A DNA stretch of 64,000 bases, from positions 10,985,201-11,049,200 of the forward strand of contig OX621257.1 of assembly GCA_951640165.1 (NCBI GenBank). Direction: 5' to 3'. Positions 41,225-55,790 of the stretch are shown here, in pieces. The DNA comes from Pseudoips prasinana. Lineage: Eukaryota > Arthropoda > Insecta > Lepidoptera > Nolidae. A program made the translations under genes and the position numbers. The notes below the pieces were generated by a model. It ran no database searches, had not been told where the DNA came from, and saw only the letters and a list, made by a program, of their open reading frames with translations. Every line of letters begins with the position of its first letter. Position 1 is the stretch's first letter.

Positions 41225-44200
41225 GTCTGTTTTTCAGTTATCTGGTGGCCATATCCCAAAGTGGAATATCCCAAATTAAGCAGAGTCCGTACTGCTTAAT
41301 TTGGGATATTCCAGTGGTCAAGGTATTAACCACTATACTATCCAGCCAGTTAATAATTAATATATGGTTGAAAGATTATTTATTTGCTTAGATTTTAATT
41401 CGCTGTAGTACGTTGTGTGTTTCTTCCTTTATTTTTATTTTATGATCCATAATTAATTTCTTTTTTTACAGACTTATTAAGAAGGACGTTGATAATTCAA
41501 CTGTCTTTCTTCTTTCTGTATTGTACGTGATATCGATGTATATATTTGTGGGTCAATTTTGATAATTATTTTTATTGTTTATATTCTTTCGATATAAAAA
41601 TTAAGACAACCTATCCTTTTTGGAGTGATAAGCAATTATTTCGCGTCGTTTAAGCCGCTCATTAGGTCAGACAGTCAGAGTAGTCAGGCCTCTGACTACT
41701 CTGACTGTTGTCGCGAATAGCTGCAACCGGGACGGACAGCTTAACTTGCCCTCCGAAGCACGAAGACGCTCAGAATTTAAACCACTTTGGCGGTCACCCG
41801 TCTATGGACTGACCGCAAGCCTAGTTGTTTAACCTCGCCAATCCTTTACGGACCAGTGATAAGCAATAATTTATTTTTATGGCTGTAGCATGTTTTACTG
41901 GAAATAACAAGTTTATCGGTTCAAATCGGTTCAAAAAGTATTAACTATTGGAAAACTTAAGCTAAAAACAAAATCTATAGCTGAACAGCCAACATCATTC
42001 TGTTCTTTTAGTTACGTAAGTATGTAAGTTGTGAGAAAATATATATCTTAAAATCGATCTTCTTTTAATACTATACGAACCTACTTTTATATAGAATATT
42101 TGACGCTAATACATACATAACAAGATAACTCTACTAAGTATATATTAAATATTATGAACAGCTCTAAGCTCACTGAAGTACCTACTTCATCATTTTTTAT
42201 ATACTCATAGAAACGTGACCTGGCTACAAAACAGGCTAGACTGCCTACATTCGCTTGGCCAGCCTGTAAAACCCTAACATTGTATCTTACATAGCCTACA
42301 ACCTAACAAAAATAGCGCAGAATGTAAGATTTTTTTATGTAATGGCCTTTTTAACCCAGTTTCAGAGAAGTGTTCTCAAGTTGATGTGTAGTGTGATAGT
42401 TGACGTAAATGCAACGTAAATAAATGGAATTCGTATTTTTTAATTACTAAGCATTTTAACATTTACTTCTATGGATACTTTACAGAGTTGTAAAACTTAT
42501 TCGAAGTATGTTATGTAACCTTCTTTATATTAGAAGCCGCCCAGAGTGTGAGAGTTTTATGTAAAACTCTCAGCGGTTTTGTACGGATCAAATATTATAA
42601 ATTATAGTCTATGTGTTTGTTATTCGGATGTATAAGCTATATTACTACAAATAATCAATATTAATATAGAAGTAAAATCAATATTATAGATTATAAGGCC
42701 ATATGTAATTTACCTACTTTAAAAACTTAACTCTTTTTACCGAGAATAAATGAATTGGATTAAACAAATAATCCTGTTCATCACACATATTTGTCCCGGG
42801 TGCAAATCGAACCTACAACCTCTGCCTTAGCGGTCAAGGTCACAAACCACTACACCACGAGGCAAAAACTGCGAAAAGAAACCATATGATTTTACTAGCT
42901 GTGCCCCGCGGTTTTACCCGCGTCAAACTTTATAAATTATAGCCTATGTGTTAATCCAGGGTGTCAGCTAACTCCATACCAAAATTATTAAAATCGCTCC
43001 AGCCGTTTAGTTGTGAAGGAGTAACAAACATACACACTCACACAGTCACAAGCTTTCGCCTTTATAATATTAGTGTGATTAGAGGATTCAATAAAATCAT
43101 ATGGTATTATAAGGATTTATAAGTTGTTCAGAAGTGAAACTTCCTGGGACACGTAACTATTTCAATCTCAGAGCTGTACCTAAGTGTGTGGATTATACCA
43201 CTCTTATGTAAATAAGGGATGGGACTTACGCGTCTTCTTGTAATTAAGTAGGTATATTTGTCTTTAGCCTTTAGAGTAAGTACTCCAGATATGTGTAAAG
43301 TTTCCAAGTGTACAACTTGCAACAAAAATAATATGTTGAATATATTTATATCATAATTTTGAATTAATAATGAATTTGTTTCAGACTAGCTGTGCCCTCA
43401 GAATAAAAAATAAAAAAAGTAAATAAAAAATAGTTTATTTCGGTATCTTATTCTACTACAATTTATCTTACATAGGGGTCTCCTTTTAGGTATATTAAAT
43501 ACTTGTGATAGGAGGCCCCGCATAGAATATCTCTAATATTTTGTCTCGTGTCGCAAACTTATAAAAAATTCACATAAACCTTACCTTTCCATACAAACTT
43601 TCATCCCCTATTGTTGTTTTACATCCTTGGGGGTAAAACTTTTACAAACTCTGTATATCATATTTATTTATATCTCATCAACAACCTAAAAAGTAAGTTT
43701 CAAGCTTCTAGCTCTAAAAATGACGATACTTCCATACAAATTTTCATCGCCCTTTTCAACTCCTTACAACCCTTTATTGGCATTAAAAAGTACTCTAGTT
43801 TACTTTTTCAGGCTCTAGACTATGTGTGTACCATTAAAATCAGTTCGAAAGACATACAGACGAGTTACTTTCGCATTTACAATATTAGTAGGATGTAAAC
43901 AGCTAAGCAACAGGAAGCTAACACTTAGAAGAAGAAGAAGAAGTACACTTTATTGCAAAAATAAGTAAAACATAACAATGGTTACAAACACGGACATAAA
44001 CTTATTATGCAATTGGCGGCCTTATCGCTAAAAGCGATCTCTTCCAGGCAACCACTGTGCGTTGAATGGACCAGAATTGAAAATAACCTGATGAAGGTAG
44101 CAGAAGATGTACTAAGCTTGTTTGATAACTTGTTTGAAAGTAATAAGAAATATTTTTACTTGCAATTCTACACCCTATGTCGGTGACTGTGGTTTGTCTG

Positions 44201-44226
44201 CGGATTTTGACATTTCTGATTCGATC

Positions 44227-44571
44227 TCACAAGGAATCTCCGAGCTTAGCCCTCTCCATTGCTTTTTGGGTGATCCTGAGCCTTCTAATAAGGCAACATA
44301 GTGAGCGACCACATCTCTGTTCCGTTGTCATCACTGACAACACACACTGGTCGAAGACTTTTGACTTGAGACGCTGCGGTAGTTTGGACGAAAAGATGTT
44401 ACGTAGCTTCCCAAACGCGGCCCAACCGAGTTGGATTCTACGATTACCTAGTTGGATGGTCTGTCCTAGGTGAATATAGTTCTCTAAAAGTTCGTGTGCA
44501 GGGTCTCCAACCTTCAATTGAGTGGGTGCTACATGGACGTTCGACATGATGTTCATCTTATCCATGTTCAT
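44227..44571 (-). pseudogene. RTE-type reverse transcriptase remnant, unit 3
   Basis: Identical in translation to the unit 1 copy. Confidence 0.8.
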
Positions 44572-45579
44572 TGTGAGTGATATCCGACATTGATGCCAAA
44601 GCCTTTCCAGACCAGAAGGTTGAAATATTTTTCTTTTTCCACAAATTGGCTAGATTGAACTTTTTTAGCTATCATGAGTAGATTACGCCGTTTAAACTTT
44701 ATTTTCTATTTATGTTACACCTTGGCTCGCAAAGTTTTGTTAATAAATGTTTAACTACATTCAAGTTATAATACCTCTTGTTAATTATTTGGAAACTTAC
44801 AGAACTATCACTGATTATAATTGAATTTCAAATCTGTTTGTTAATGACCCGAGTCCAACTGAAAATACCGTGGTGTATTGACTTTTTGTTGGGTTTTATA
44901 TGAAAAAAAAGTATTGAAAAGCAGTGAAAACCCGTTTTGGTGATGATATATACACGATTATTAATATATTTAAGATGAAAACGGTGGGCGGCTTCACTTA
45001 AGTTTACCAAATTAATCATCATCATTATCATTATCAGGCTAATATCATTCACTGCTGGATATAGTCCTAAAAATTTCTAAAACTTTTCCATTTGGAGGGA
45101 TTAGCCGTCACTGCGCTTAGCAAGTGAAAAAAGAAATGTAAATTAATACACATTTCCAATTTTTTTTAGATTAGATTTAGGTAAGTCTTTGCAATGCAAA
45201 TAATGCTAACAAGTTTATAACAACATACAAATATTGAAGTAAGCACCCCATAAGTAAGTCGATCAATCACCGCAAGCAGCACTCGTTCACAAGTATGGGC
45301 TCACAAGCCACCCGATGCACTTTGTCAGCGCAAGCAAAAACAGACAATGGGAGCATTACAAACCGCCAGCGGAGGACTTATTGAATGTAAAACTGTAGCA
45401 AGTAGTTGTTAAAAGGAAAACTGTGACAGATTAAGTTAAGTAGGTTGTAGAAGAAAAAAACAGATGTCTCTACTCTATAGACGATTTATAAATCAATATG
45501 TTTTTAATTAAATAATTTATTAATAATAACTATTATTATTATTAATGTGTGTTAATAATAACTATTATTATTATTAGCA

Positions 45580-45813
45580 GTGAAAGAATTCTTGACTAGG
45601 GCCAGGCAGGAAGTCTTCACAAAAGCGCGTTTATATTTCGGCTTTCGGACGGTTTGGTCTCAAAACTCCATTATCTTCATCAAATCTGCAGATGGAATCC
45701 GTCACAAGATTTCTACAATTGAGCAGCTGACTTCTCTTTATGCCAGGTACCCAAAGACCACGGTGGAACCGTCGACACCTGGTAGTAGCGGCGGGGATGA
45801 ACTGAAAAAATAG
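45580..45813 (+). pseudogene. LINE ORF1 C-terminal fragment, unit 3
   Basis: Same as unit 2 (MKEFLTRARQ start, KISTIEQL). Confidence 0.5.
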
Positions 45814-46110
45814 TGCTCTGTGATCAAAAGTGCTAAACTTTGCAAAAGTTCATAATTTACGTTGTAATTGTATATTTGTTATATTTTACTTACCTCTAGG
45901 AATCATTGTTTGTTGTTGGCTTCTATAATGCCACTTATTTTGAGGGTCAGGAAAAATAACTTATATCAGTCATTACCCTCTAATAATTTGATATTTGCTT
46001 TACTTTTGCTAATTTCTAATACCTGTATGGTGAAGGTTTGTCCAAAGAGTATATAACTAAAACTAAACTACGTTTTGTTGTCAATAATTTTCTATTTGTC
46101 ATTTGAATTA

Positions 46111-47028
46111 TAGTGCTACAAACTTATCTGGCCCGGTGGCCAAAAGTAGAACTAACGACGCCAGTTTGAAATGTCAATCGGCCTGTTATTCCATGACATT
46201 CCTGCCATTGATTGTTTGTTGCGCGTATTTATATTTCTTTTTGTGGTTTTTAATTGTGAAAAACGCCGAAAGCTTTAAAAAGTGATGCGAGGAACGTTAT
46301 ATTACAAGTATTGAATTATATTACCTAAGAAAAACACCTTCAGCCACCAATTATACCCTTCAATAAGTTGTATGAACGCGTAGCTGCTGCTACAGGTTAG
46401 TGTTGTCAGCTTCTGAAAAAATACAAAACTCCCCCTCGCACTTTAAATTAAAATACATATTTTAAAATATTCATTATTTATTTAATTTTTGCTGTTTCCT
46501 TTGTAGGTGTCCGGGAGTGATGTGTAAGAAAACTTGTGAAAGAAAAAGAGCATGGAAGATAGAATTCTGAAATCCTATCATTCATTGCAGAAGCTTTTGA
46601 TAAAATAACAGTCAATGAATGGCAAAAGCATTGCAACCATGTAAAAAATATTGAAAATGTGTATCGAAAAAGGGATGGATACTTAGACGAGCCTTTCATC
46701 ATTCATTTAGGTAGAGATTGTGAAAGCAGTGATTACGATAATGATGATGATGAAATGACTTCTGAATTAAACCATTCCGGTGACATAATAATACCTGGAG
46801 TATCTCCGTTAGAGAACACTTAGCATACATTTTATGTAAATGATCATAATTATTGTATAAAAATATAAAGATTAGTAATGACAGTATTTGTTTGCTTTTT
46901 AGTTAAATAACATTTACGTTACAATGTGCATATTATTTTTCCCCACTTTATTGCAAAAAATAGTAACTAGCAACACTAAATGCGATAACAGAGACGCTGC
47001 CACCGGGTCAGATAAGTTTGTGGCACTG
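46111..47028 (+). mobile_element. Tc1/mariner-like element, unit 3 (918 bp)
   Basis: As unit 2: open transposase-like tail. Confidence 0.65.
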
Positions 47029-47298
47029 TAGTCAAAATTACTTTTCACTATAACCATATCTGATCGGATGCGTTCCAAATTACGTTAAAATGTTAATGTT
47101 TTATTAACGTTATGTTATCTTGATTTTTTTTTCTCTGTGATTATATATATTTTTTTGTGTTTAATGCCTGTTTGTAAGCTGGCGGGTGGTGCAGAGTATA
47201 CCCACGTGTGTGTACTGCATAGCACTACTATACTTAACGTTATTATATAGTATTTTTATATATCTTATATATTTATCTTATATTGTTAATATTTATTT

Positions 47299-49701
47299 AT
47301 GTATTATTCAAATAGCGATAGTGATGATGATTCTTTTCATTCTGTAATAGAATCTACGACTTCAGGAAATGATAGTTTTTCATCCTTGCCCGATACCCTC
47401 GGCGATTTAGTACGGCAAACCTTTTCAGGAAATTGTCGACATTTATTAAATATATGCCATCTTAACGCGCAAAGTATACCCAGTCATTACAATGATCTGC
47501 ATGAGACGTTCTCAGATTGTAACGTTCACGCCATCTTGATTTCCGAAAGCTGGCTTAAACCTAACCTACTTTCGACCACGTATTCTCTGCCTGGATTCAT
47601 TCTTGTACGTAACGACCGAATAGGTAAGGCGGGGGGCGGTGTTGCAGTGTATGTAAGAAGTGACCTTCCTTTTAAGATTTTAGCAACTTCCACCCCTACC
47701 TATTCTGCCTCTGCTGAGTTTCTCTTTCTTGAAATTTCTCTCGAAGGGTCGAACACGGTTTTAGGCGTGGTTTACTGCCCTCCAAATATTGACTACTACA
47801 CCGATATCGAATTGGTTTTAGAATCTTTAGGTTCCGAGTATGCTCATCACATCATCATGGGTGATTTCAATACCAACCTCAATGTCCGTAATTCCCCTCG
47901 TTCCCGTAAACTCCTGCACATAGTCGAGTCAAGCAGTCTTCATGTGTTACCACTCCAACCTACGCACCATAACATCTCAGGTGATGATACTTGGCTCGAC
48001 TTAATCCTTACCTCTAACCTCTCCTTAGTTGCCTCTCATGGGCAACATGTAGCTCCTGGATTCTCCCATCACGACCTCTTTTACCTTTCTTATATCCTTA
48101 AGCCTCCCAAGCTCAAACCCAAGGTCGTGCACGTGCGTTCCTTCGGTCGGATTGATGTCAATCACCTCCGTAAGGATGCATCTAATATTGACTGGGAACC
48201 TTTGCAAGTAGCTCAAAATGTTGACGACATGGTCGATATTTTCAACAAGAATATCTTTGGGTTGTACGATGTCCATGCGCCCGTAGCAAAGGTTAAATTG
48301 AAACGCCTGCCTACGCCGTGGATGTCGAAGGAAGTAAAAATGGTAATGCGACGTAGAGATCGAGCATTTCTCAACTTCATAAAAGCGCGCAGCGATCTAA
48401 ATTGGATCCTTTACAAAATTGCTAGGAATCGGTGTAATCAGATGATACGCAATGCTAAACGCCGTCATATTCTTGATAACATATCTTCTTCTACACCTGC
48501 CGGTATCTGGAAATTCCTTGGAACTCTTGGTATCGGTAAGCCGCGTCATTTAGACCTTCCCAGCTCGATTGGTTTAGATGATCTTAACCAACATTTCACT
48601 ACTACTTCTTCGTTGAATCATTTAATCCAATTTCAAACTATAGCCTTTCTTAATGGTCTTACGCGCCTAAATATCTCTCCTTTTTATTTCACAACAGTGG
48701 ATTCGAATGAGATCAAAAAGATTATCCTCTCCATTAAATCGAATGCTGTTGGCTGTGATGGTATCAGCCGACGGATGATTACTACTATCCTGGATAACCT
48801 CCTTCCTGCAATTACGCACATAGTCAACTTTTCCCTTAATTCCGGAACATTCCCCTCCATATGGCGTAAAGCTTATGTCCATCCACTCCCTAAGGTCACC
48901 AATCCCACTCTCCCTACCCAATACCGTCCTATTTCTATCCTTCCTTTCTTATCCAAAGTACTGGAGTCCTATGTTCAGAAACAGCTTTCACATTTCATAC
49001 TTTCCAATAGCTTGTTAAGTCCCCTGCAATCTGGTTTTAGACCTAAACACAGTACTACCACGGCACTTCTTAAAGTGACTGACGATATTCGAGCAGGTAT
49101 GGAGGATACCAAAGTCACGGTGATGGTTTTGGTAGACTTCTCTAACGCTTTTAATACCGTCGGTCACGATATCCTTCTATGTGTCCTCTCCCATCTTATG
49201 ATCTCTGACGTACCACTGGAATGGTTTTCTTCATATCTTCGAGGGCGCCAGCAATCTGTACGCATCGGTGAAGCTTCATCGAATTGGTGTGACTTGGAGA
49301 CTGGTGTCCCTCAAGGCGGTATTCTTTCTCCTCTTTTATTTTCTGTTTTTATCAACCTCTTAACGAAAAATATTCAAAATGCGTATCATCTGTATGCCGA
49401 TGACCTACAATTATATACTCAAGCGAGTGTTGACAGCTTGCCTGAAGTAATCGGAAAACTAAATCAGGATTTAGACCTGATCAAAAATTTGTCTGATAAC
49501 TTCGGGCTTACTGTTAATCCCTTAAAATGTCAAGCAATGATTGTCGGTAGTTCTCGCATGATGAGCAGATTTGATGTTGAAGATCTACCGCTTATATCAT
49601 TTAATAATTCTGCTATACCAATTAGCCAAAGTGTTAAAAACCTAGGTCTCCACATACAGTCAGAGTATAATAAGTACGTACTCGTATTTAAAAATATATA
49701 A
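47299..49701 (+). pseudogene. LINE ORF2, 3'-truncated, unit 3
   Basis: As units 1 and 2, with two replacements: Lys149 to Glu (SLEGSN) and Pro457 to Leu (TRLNIS). Catalytic residues are unchanged. Confidence 0.9.
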
Positions 49702-52700
49702 GTCTGTTTTTCAGTTATCTGGTGGCCATATCCCAAAGTGGAATATCCCAAATTAAGCAGAGTCCGTACTGCTTAATTTGGGATATTCCAGTGGTCAAGG
49801 TATTAACCACTATACTATCCAGCCAGTTAATAATTAATATATGGTTGAAAGATTATTTATTTGCTTAGATTTTAATTCGCTGTAGTACGTTGTGTGTTTC
49901 TTCCTTTATTTTTATTTTATGATCCATAATTAATTTCTTTTTTTACAGACTTATTAAGAAGGACGTTGATAATTCAACTGTCTTTCTTCTTTCTGTATTG
50001 TACGTGATATCGATGTATATATTTGTGGGTCAATTTTGATAATTATTTTTATTGTTTATATTCTTTCGATATAAAAATTAAGACAACCTATCCTTTTTGG
50101 AGTGATAAGCAATTATTTCGCGTCGTTTAAGCCGCTCATTAGGTCAGACAGTCAGAGTAGTCAGGCCTCTGACTACTCTGACTGTTGTCGCGAATAGCTG
50201 CAACCGGGACGGACAGCTTAACTTGCCCTCCGAAGCACGAAGACGCTCAGAATTTAAACCACTTTGGCGGTCACCCGTCTATGGACTGACCGCAAGCCTA
50301 GTTGTTTAACCTCGCCAATCCTTTACGGACCAGTGATAAGCAATAATTTATTTTTATGGCTGTAGCATGTTTTACTGGAAATAACAAGTTTATCGGTTCA
50401 AATCGGTTCAAAAAGTATTAACTATTGGAAAACTTAAGCTAAAAACAAAATCTATAGCTGAACAGCCAACATCATTCTGTTCTTTTAGTTACGTAAGTAT
50501 GTAAGTTGTGAGAAAATATATATCTTAAAATCGATCTTCTTTTAATACTATACGAACCTACTTTTATATAGAATATTTGACGCTAATACATACATAACAA
50601 GATAACTCTACTAAGTATATATTAAATATTATGAACAGCTCTAAGCTCACTGAAGTACCTACTTCATCATTTTTTATATACTCATAGAAACGTGACCTGG
50701 CTACAAAACAGGCTAGACTGCCTACATTCGCTTGGCCAGCCTGTAAAACCCTAACATTGTATCTTACATAGCCTACAACCTAACAAAAATAGCGCAGAAT
50801 GTAAGATTTTTTTATGTAATGGCCTTTTTAACCCAGTTTCAGAGAAGTGTTCTCAAGTTGATGTGTAGTGTGATAGTTGACGTAAATGCAACGTAAATAA
50901 ATGGAATTCGTATTTTTTAATTACTAAGCATTTTAACATTTACTTCTATGGATACTTTACAGAGTTGTAAAACTTATTCGAAGTATGTTATGTAACCTTC
51001 TTTATATTAGAAGCCGCCCAGAGTGTGAGAGTTTTATGTAAAACTCTCAGCGGTTTTGTACGGATCAAATATTATAAATTATAGTCTATGTGTTTGTTAT
51101 TCGGATGTATAAGCTATATTACTACAAATAATCAATATTAATATAGAAGTAAAATCAATATTATAGATTATAAGGCCATATGTAATTTACCTACTTTAAA
51201 AACTTAACTCTTTTTACCGAGAATAAATGAATTGGATTAAACAAATAATCCTGTTCATCACACATATTTGTCCCGGGTGCAAATCGAACCTACAACCTCT
51301 GCCTTAGCGGTCAAGGTCACAAACCACTACACCACGAGGCAAAAACTGCGAAAAGAAACCATATGATTTTACTAGCTGTGCCCCGCGGTTTTACCCGCGT
51401 CAAACTTTATAAATTATAGCCTATGTGTTAATCCAGGGTGTCAGCTAACTCCATACCAAAATTATTAAAATCGCTCCAGCCGTTTAGTTGTGAAGGAGTA
51501 ACAAACATACACACTCACACAGTCACAAGCTTTCGCCTTTATAATATTAGTGTGATTAGAGGATTCAATAAAATCATATGGTATTATAAGGATTTATAAG
51601 TTGTTCAGAAGTGAAACTTCCTGGGACACGTAACTATTTCAATCTCAGAGCTGTACCTAAGTGTGTGGATTATACCACTCTTATGTAAATAAGGGATGGG
51701 ACTTACGCGTCTTCTTGTAATTAAGTAGGTATATTTGTCTTTAGCCTTTAGAGTAAGTACTCCAGATATGTGTAAAGTTTCCAAGTGTACAACTTGCAAC
51801 AAAAATAATATGTTGAATATATTTATATCATAATTTTGAATTAATAATGAATTTGTTTCAGACTAGCTGTGCCCTCAGAATAAAAAATAAAAAAAGTAAA
51901 TAAAAAATAGTTTATTTCGGTATCTTATTCTACTACAATTTATCTTACATAGGGGTCTCCTTTTAGGTATATTAAATACTTGTGATAGGAGGCCCCGCAT
52001 AGAATATCTCTAATATTTTGTCTCGTGTCGCAAACTTATAAAAAATTCACATAAACCTTACCTTTCCATACAAACTTTCATCCCCTATTGTTGTTTTACA
52101 TCCTTGGGGGTAAAACTTTTACAAACTCTGTATATCATATTTATTTATATCTCATCAACAACCTAAAAAGTAAGTTTCAAGCTTCTAGCTCTAAAAATGA
52201 CGATACTTCCATACAAATTTTCATCGCCCTTTTCAACTCCTTACAACCCTTTATTGGCATTAAAAAGTACTCTAGTTTACTTTTTCAGGCTCTAGACTAT
52301 GTGTGTACCATTAAAATCAGTTCGAAAGACATACAGACGAGTTACTTTCGCATTTACAATATTAGTAGGATGTAAACAGCTAAGCAACAGGAAGCTAACA
52401 CTTAGAAGAAGAAGAAGAAGTACACTTTATTGCAAAAATAAGTAAAACATAACAATGGTTACAAACACGGACATAAACTTATTATGCAATTGGCGGCCTT
52501 ATCGCTAAAAGCGATCTCTTCCAGGCAACCACTGTGCGTTGAATGGACCAGAATTGAAAATAACCTGATGAAGGTAGCAGAAGATGTACTAAGCTTGTTT
52601 GATAACTTGTTTGAAAGTAATAAGAAATATTTTTACTTGCAATTCTACACCCTATGTCGGTGACTGTGGTTTGTCTGCGGATTTTGACATTTCTGATTCG

Positions 52701-52703
52701 ATC

Positions 52704-53048
52704 TCACAAGGAATCTCCGAGCTTAGCCCTCTCCATTGCTTTTTGGGTGATCCTGAGCCTTCTAATAAGGCAACATAGTGAGCGACCACATCTCTGTTCC
52801 GTTGTCATCACTGACAACACACACTGGTCGAAGACTTTTGACTTGAGACGCTGCGGTAGTTTGGACGAAAAGATGTTACGTAGCTTCCCAAACGCGGCCC
52901 AACCGAGTTGGATTCTACGATTACCTAGTTGGATGGTCTGTCCTAGGTGAATATAGTTCTCTAAAAGTTCGTGTGCAGGGTCTCCAACCTTCAATTGAGT
53001 GGGTGCTACATGGACGTTCGACATGATGTTCATCTTATCCATGTTCAT
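52704..53048 (-). pseudogene. RTE-type reverse transcriptase remnant, unit 4
   Basis: Identical in translation to the unit 1 copy. Confidence 0.8.
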
Positions 53049-54082
53049 TGTGAGTGATATCCGACATTGATGCCAAAGCCTTTCCAGACCAGAAGGTTGA
53101 AATATTTTTCTTTTTCCACAAATTGGCTAGATTGAACTTTTTTAGCTATCATGAGTAGATTACGCCGTTTAAACTTTATTTTCTATTTATGTTACACCTT
53201 GGCTCGCAAAGTTTTGTTAATAAATGTTTAACTACATTCAAGTTATAATACCTCTTGTTAATTATTTGGAAACTTACAGAACTATCACTGATTATAATTG
53301 AATTTCAAATCTGTTTGTTAATGACCCGAGTCCAACTGAAAATACCGTGGTGTATTGACTTTTTGTTGGGTTTTATATGAAAAAAAAAGTATTGAAAAGC
53401 AGTGAAAACCCGTTTTGGTGATGATATATACACGATTATTAATATATTTAAGATGAAAACGGTGGGCGGCTTCACTTAAGTTTACCAAATTAATCATCAT
53501 CATTATCATTATCAGGCTAATATCATTCACTGCTGGATATAGTCCTAAAAATTTCTAAAACTTTTCCATTTGGAGGGATTAGCCGTCACTGCGCTTAGCA
53601 AGTGAAAAAAGAAATGTAAATTAATACACATTTCCAATTTTTTTTAGATTAGATTTAGGTAAGTCTTTGCAATGCAAATAATGCTAACAAGTTTATAACA
53701 ACATACAAATATTGAAGTAAGCACCCCATAAGTAAGTCGATCAATCACCGCAAGCAGCACTCGTTCACAAGTATGGGCTCACAAGCCACCCGATGCACTT
53801 TGTCAGCGCAAGCAAAAACAGACAATGGGAGCATTACAAACCGCCAGCGGAGGACTTATTGAATGTAAAACTGTAGCAAGTAGTTGTTAAAAGGAAAACT
53901 GTGACAGATTAAGTTAAGTAGGTTGTAGAAGAAAAAAACAGATGTCTCTACTCTATAGACGATTTATAAATCAATATGTTTTTAATTAAATAATTTATTA
54001 ATAATAACTATTATTATTATTAATAGTGTGTTAATAATAACTATTATTATATAGTTATTATTAACACACTATTAAAGAATTC

Positions 54083-54304
54083 TTGACTAGGGCCAGGCAG
54101 GAAGTCTTCACAAAAGCGCGTTTATATTTCGGCTTTCGGACGGTTTGGTCTCAAAACTCCATTATCTTCATCAAATCTGCAGATGGAATCCGTCACAAGA
54201 TTTCTACAACTGAGCAGCTGACTTCTCTTTATGCCAGGTACCCAAAGACCACGGTGGAACCGTCGACACCTGGTAGTAGCGGCGGGGATGAACTGAAAAA
54301 ATAG
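54083..54304 (+). pseudogene. LINE ORF1 C-terminal fragment, unit 4
   Basis: Same as unit 1 (KISTTEQL, 5' end cut by the AT hairpin). Confidence 0.5.
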
Positions 54305-54601
54305 TGCTCTGTGATCAAAAGTGCTAAACTTTGCAAAAGTTCATAATTTACGTTGTAATTGTATATTTGTTATATTTTACTTACCTCTAGGAATCATTGT
54401 TTGTTGTTGGCTTCTATAATGCCACTTATTTTGAGGGTCAGGAAAAATAACTTATATCAGTCATTACCCTCTAATAATTTGATATTTGCTTTACTTTTGC
54501 TAATTTCTAATACCTGTATGGTGAAGGTTTGTCCAAAGAGTATATAACTAAAACTAAACTACGTTTTGTTGTCAATAATTTTCTATTTGTCATTTGAATT
54601 A

Positions 54602-55520
54602 TAGTGCTACAAACTTATCTGGCCCGGTGGCCAAAAGTAGAACTAACGACGCCAGTTTGAAATGTCAATCGGCCTGTTATTCCATGACATTCCTGCCATT
54701 GATTGTTTGTTGCGCGTATTTATATTTCTTTTTGTGGTTTTTAATTGTGAAAAACGCCGAAAGCTTTAAAAAGTGATGCGAGGAACGTTATATTACAAGT
54801 ATTGAATTATATTACCTAAGAAAAACACCTTCAGCCACCAATTATACCCTTCAATAAGTTGTATGAACGCGTAGCTGCTGCTACAGGTTAGTGTTGTCAG
54901 CTTCTGAAAAAATACAAAACTCCCCCTCGCACTTTAAATTAAAATACATATTTTAAAATATTCATTATTTATTTAATTTTTGCTGTTTCCTTTGTAGGTG
55001 TCCGGGAGTGATGTGTAAGAAAACTTGTGAAAGAAAAAGAGCATGGAAGATAGAATTCTGAAATCCTATCATTCATTGCAGAAGCTTTTGATAAAATAAC
55101 AGTCAATGAATGGCAAAAGCATTGCAACCATGTAAAAAAATATTGAAAATGTGTATCGAAAAAGGGATGGATACTTAGACGAGCCTTTCATCATTCATTT
55201 AGGTAGAGATTGTGAAAGCAGTGATTACGATAATGATGATGATGAAATGACTTCTGAATTAAACCATTCCGGTGACATAATAATACCTGGAGTATCTCCG
55301 TTAGAGAACACTTAGCATACATTTTATGTAAATGATCATAATTATTGTATAAAAATATAAAGATTAGTAATGACAGTATTTGTTTGCTTTTTAGTTAAAT
55401 AACATTTACGTTACAATGTGCATATTATTTTTCCCCACTTTATTGCAAAAAATAGTAACTAGCAACACTAAATGCGATAACAGAGACGCTGCCACCGGGT
55501 CAGATAAGTTTGTGGCACTG
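54602..55520 (+). mobile_element. Tc1/mariner-like element, unit 4 (919 bp)
   Basis: As unit 1: an extra A breaks the transposase-like tail. Confidence 0.65.
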
Positions 55521-55790
55521 TAGTCAAAATTACTTTTCACTATAACCATATCTGATCGGATGCGTTCCAAATTACGTTAAAATGTTAATGTTTTATTAAC
55601 GTTATGTTATCTTGATTTTTTTTTCTCTGTGATTATATATATTTTTTTGTGTTTAATGCCTGTTTGTAAGCTGGCGGGTGGTGCAGAGTATACCCACGTG
55701 TGTGTACTGCATAGCACTACTATACTTAACGTTATTATATAGTATTTTTATATATCTTATATATTTATCTTATATTGTTAATATTTATTT

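Larger units (their letters stand above)
41179..49655. repeat. Tandem unit 3 (8477 bp)
   Basis: Collinear with unit 2, one base shorter in an A-run near 44904. It shares the unit 2 form of the AT locus. Confidence 0.95.
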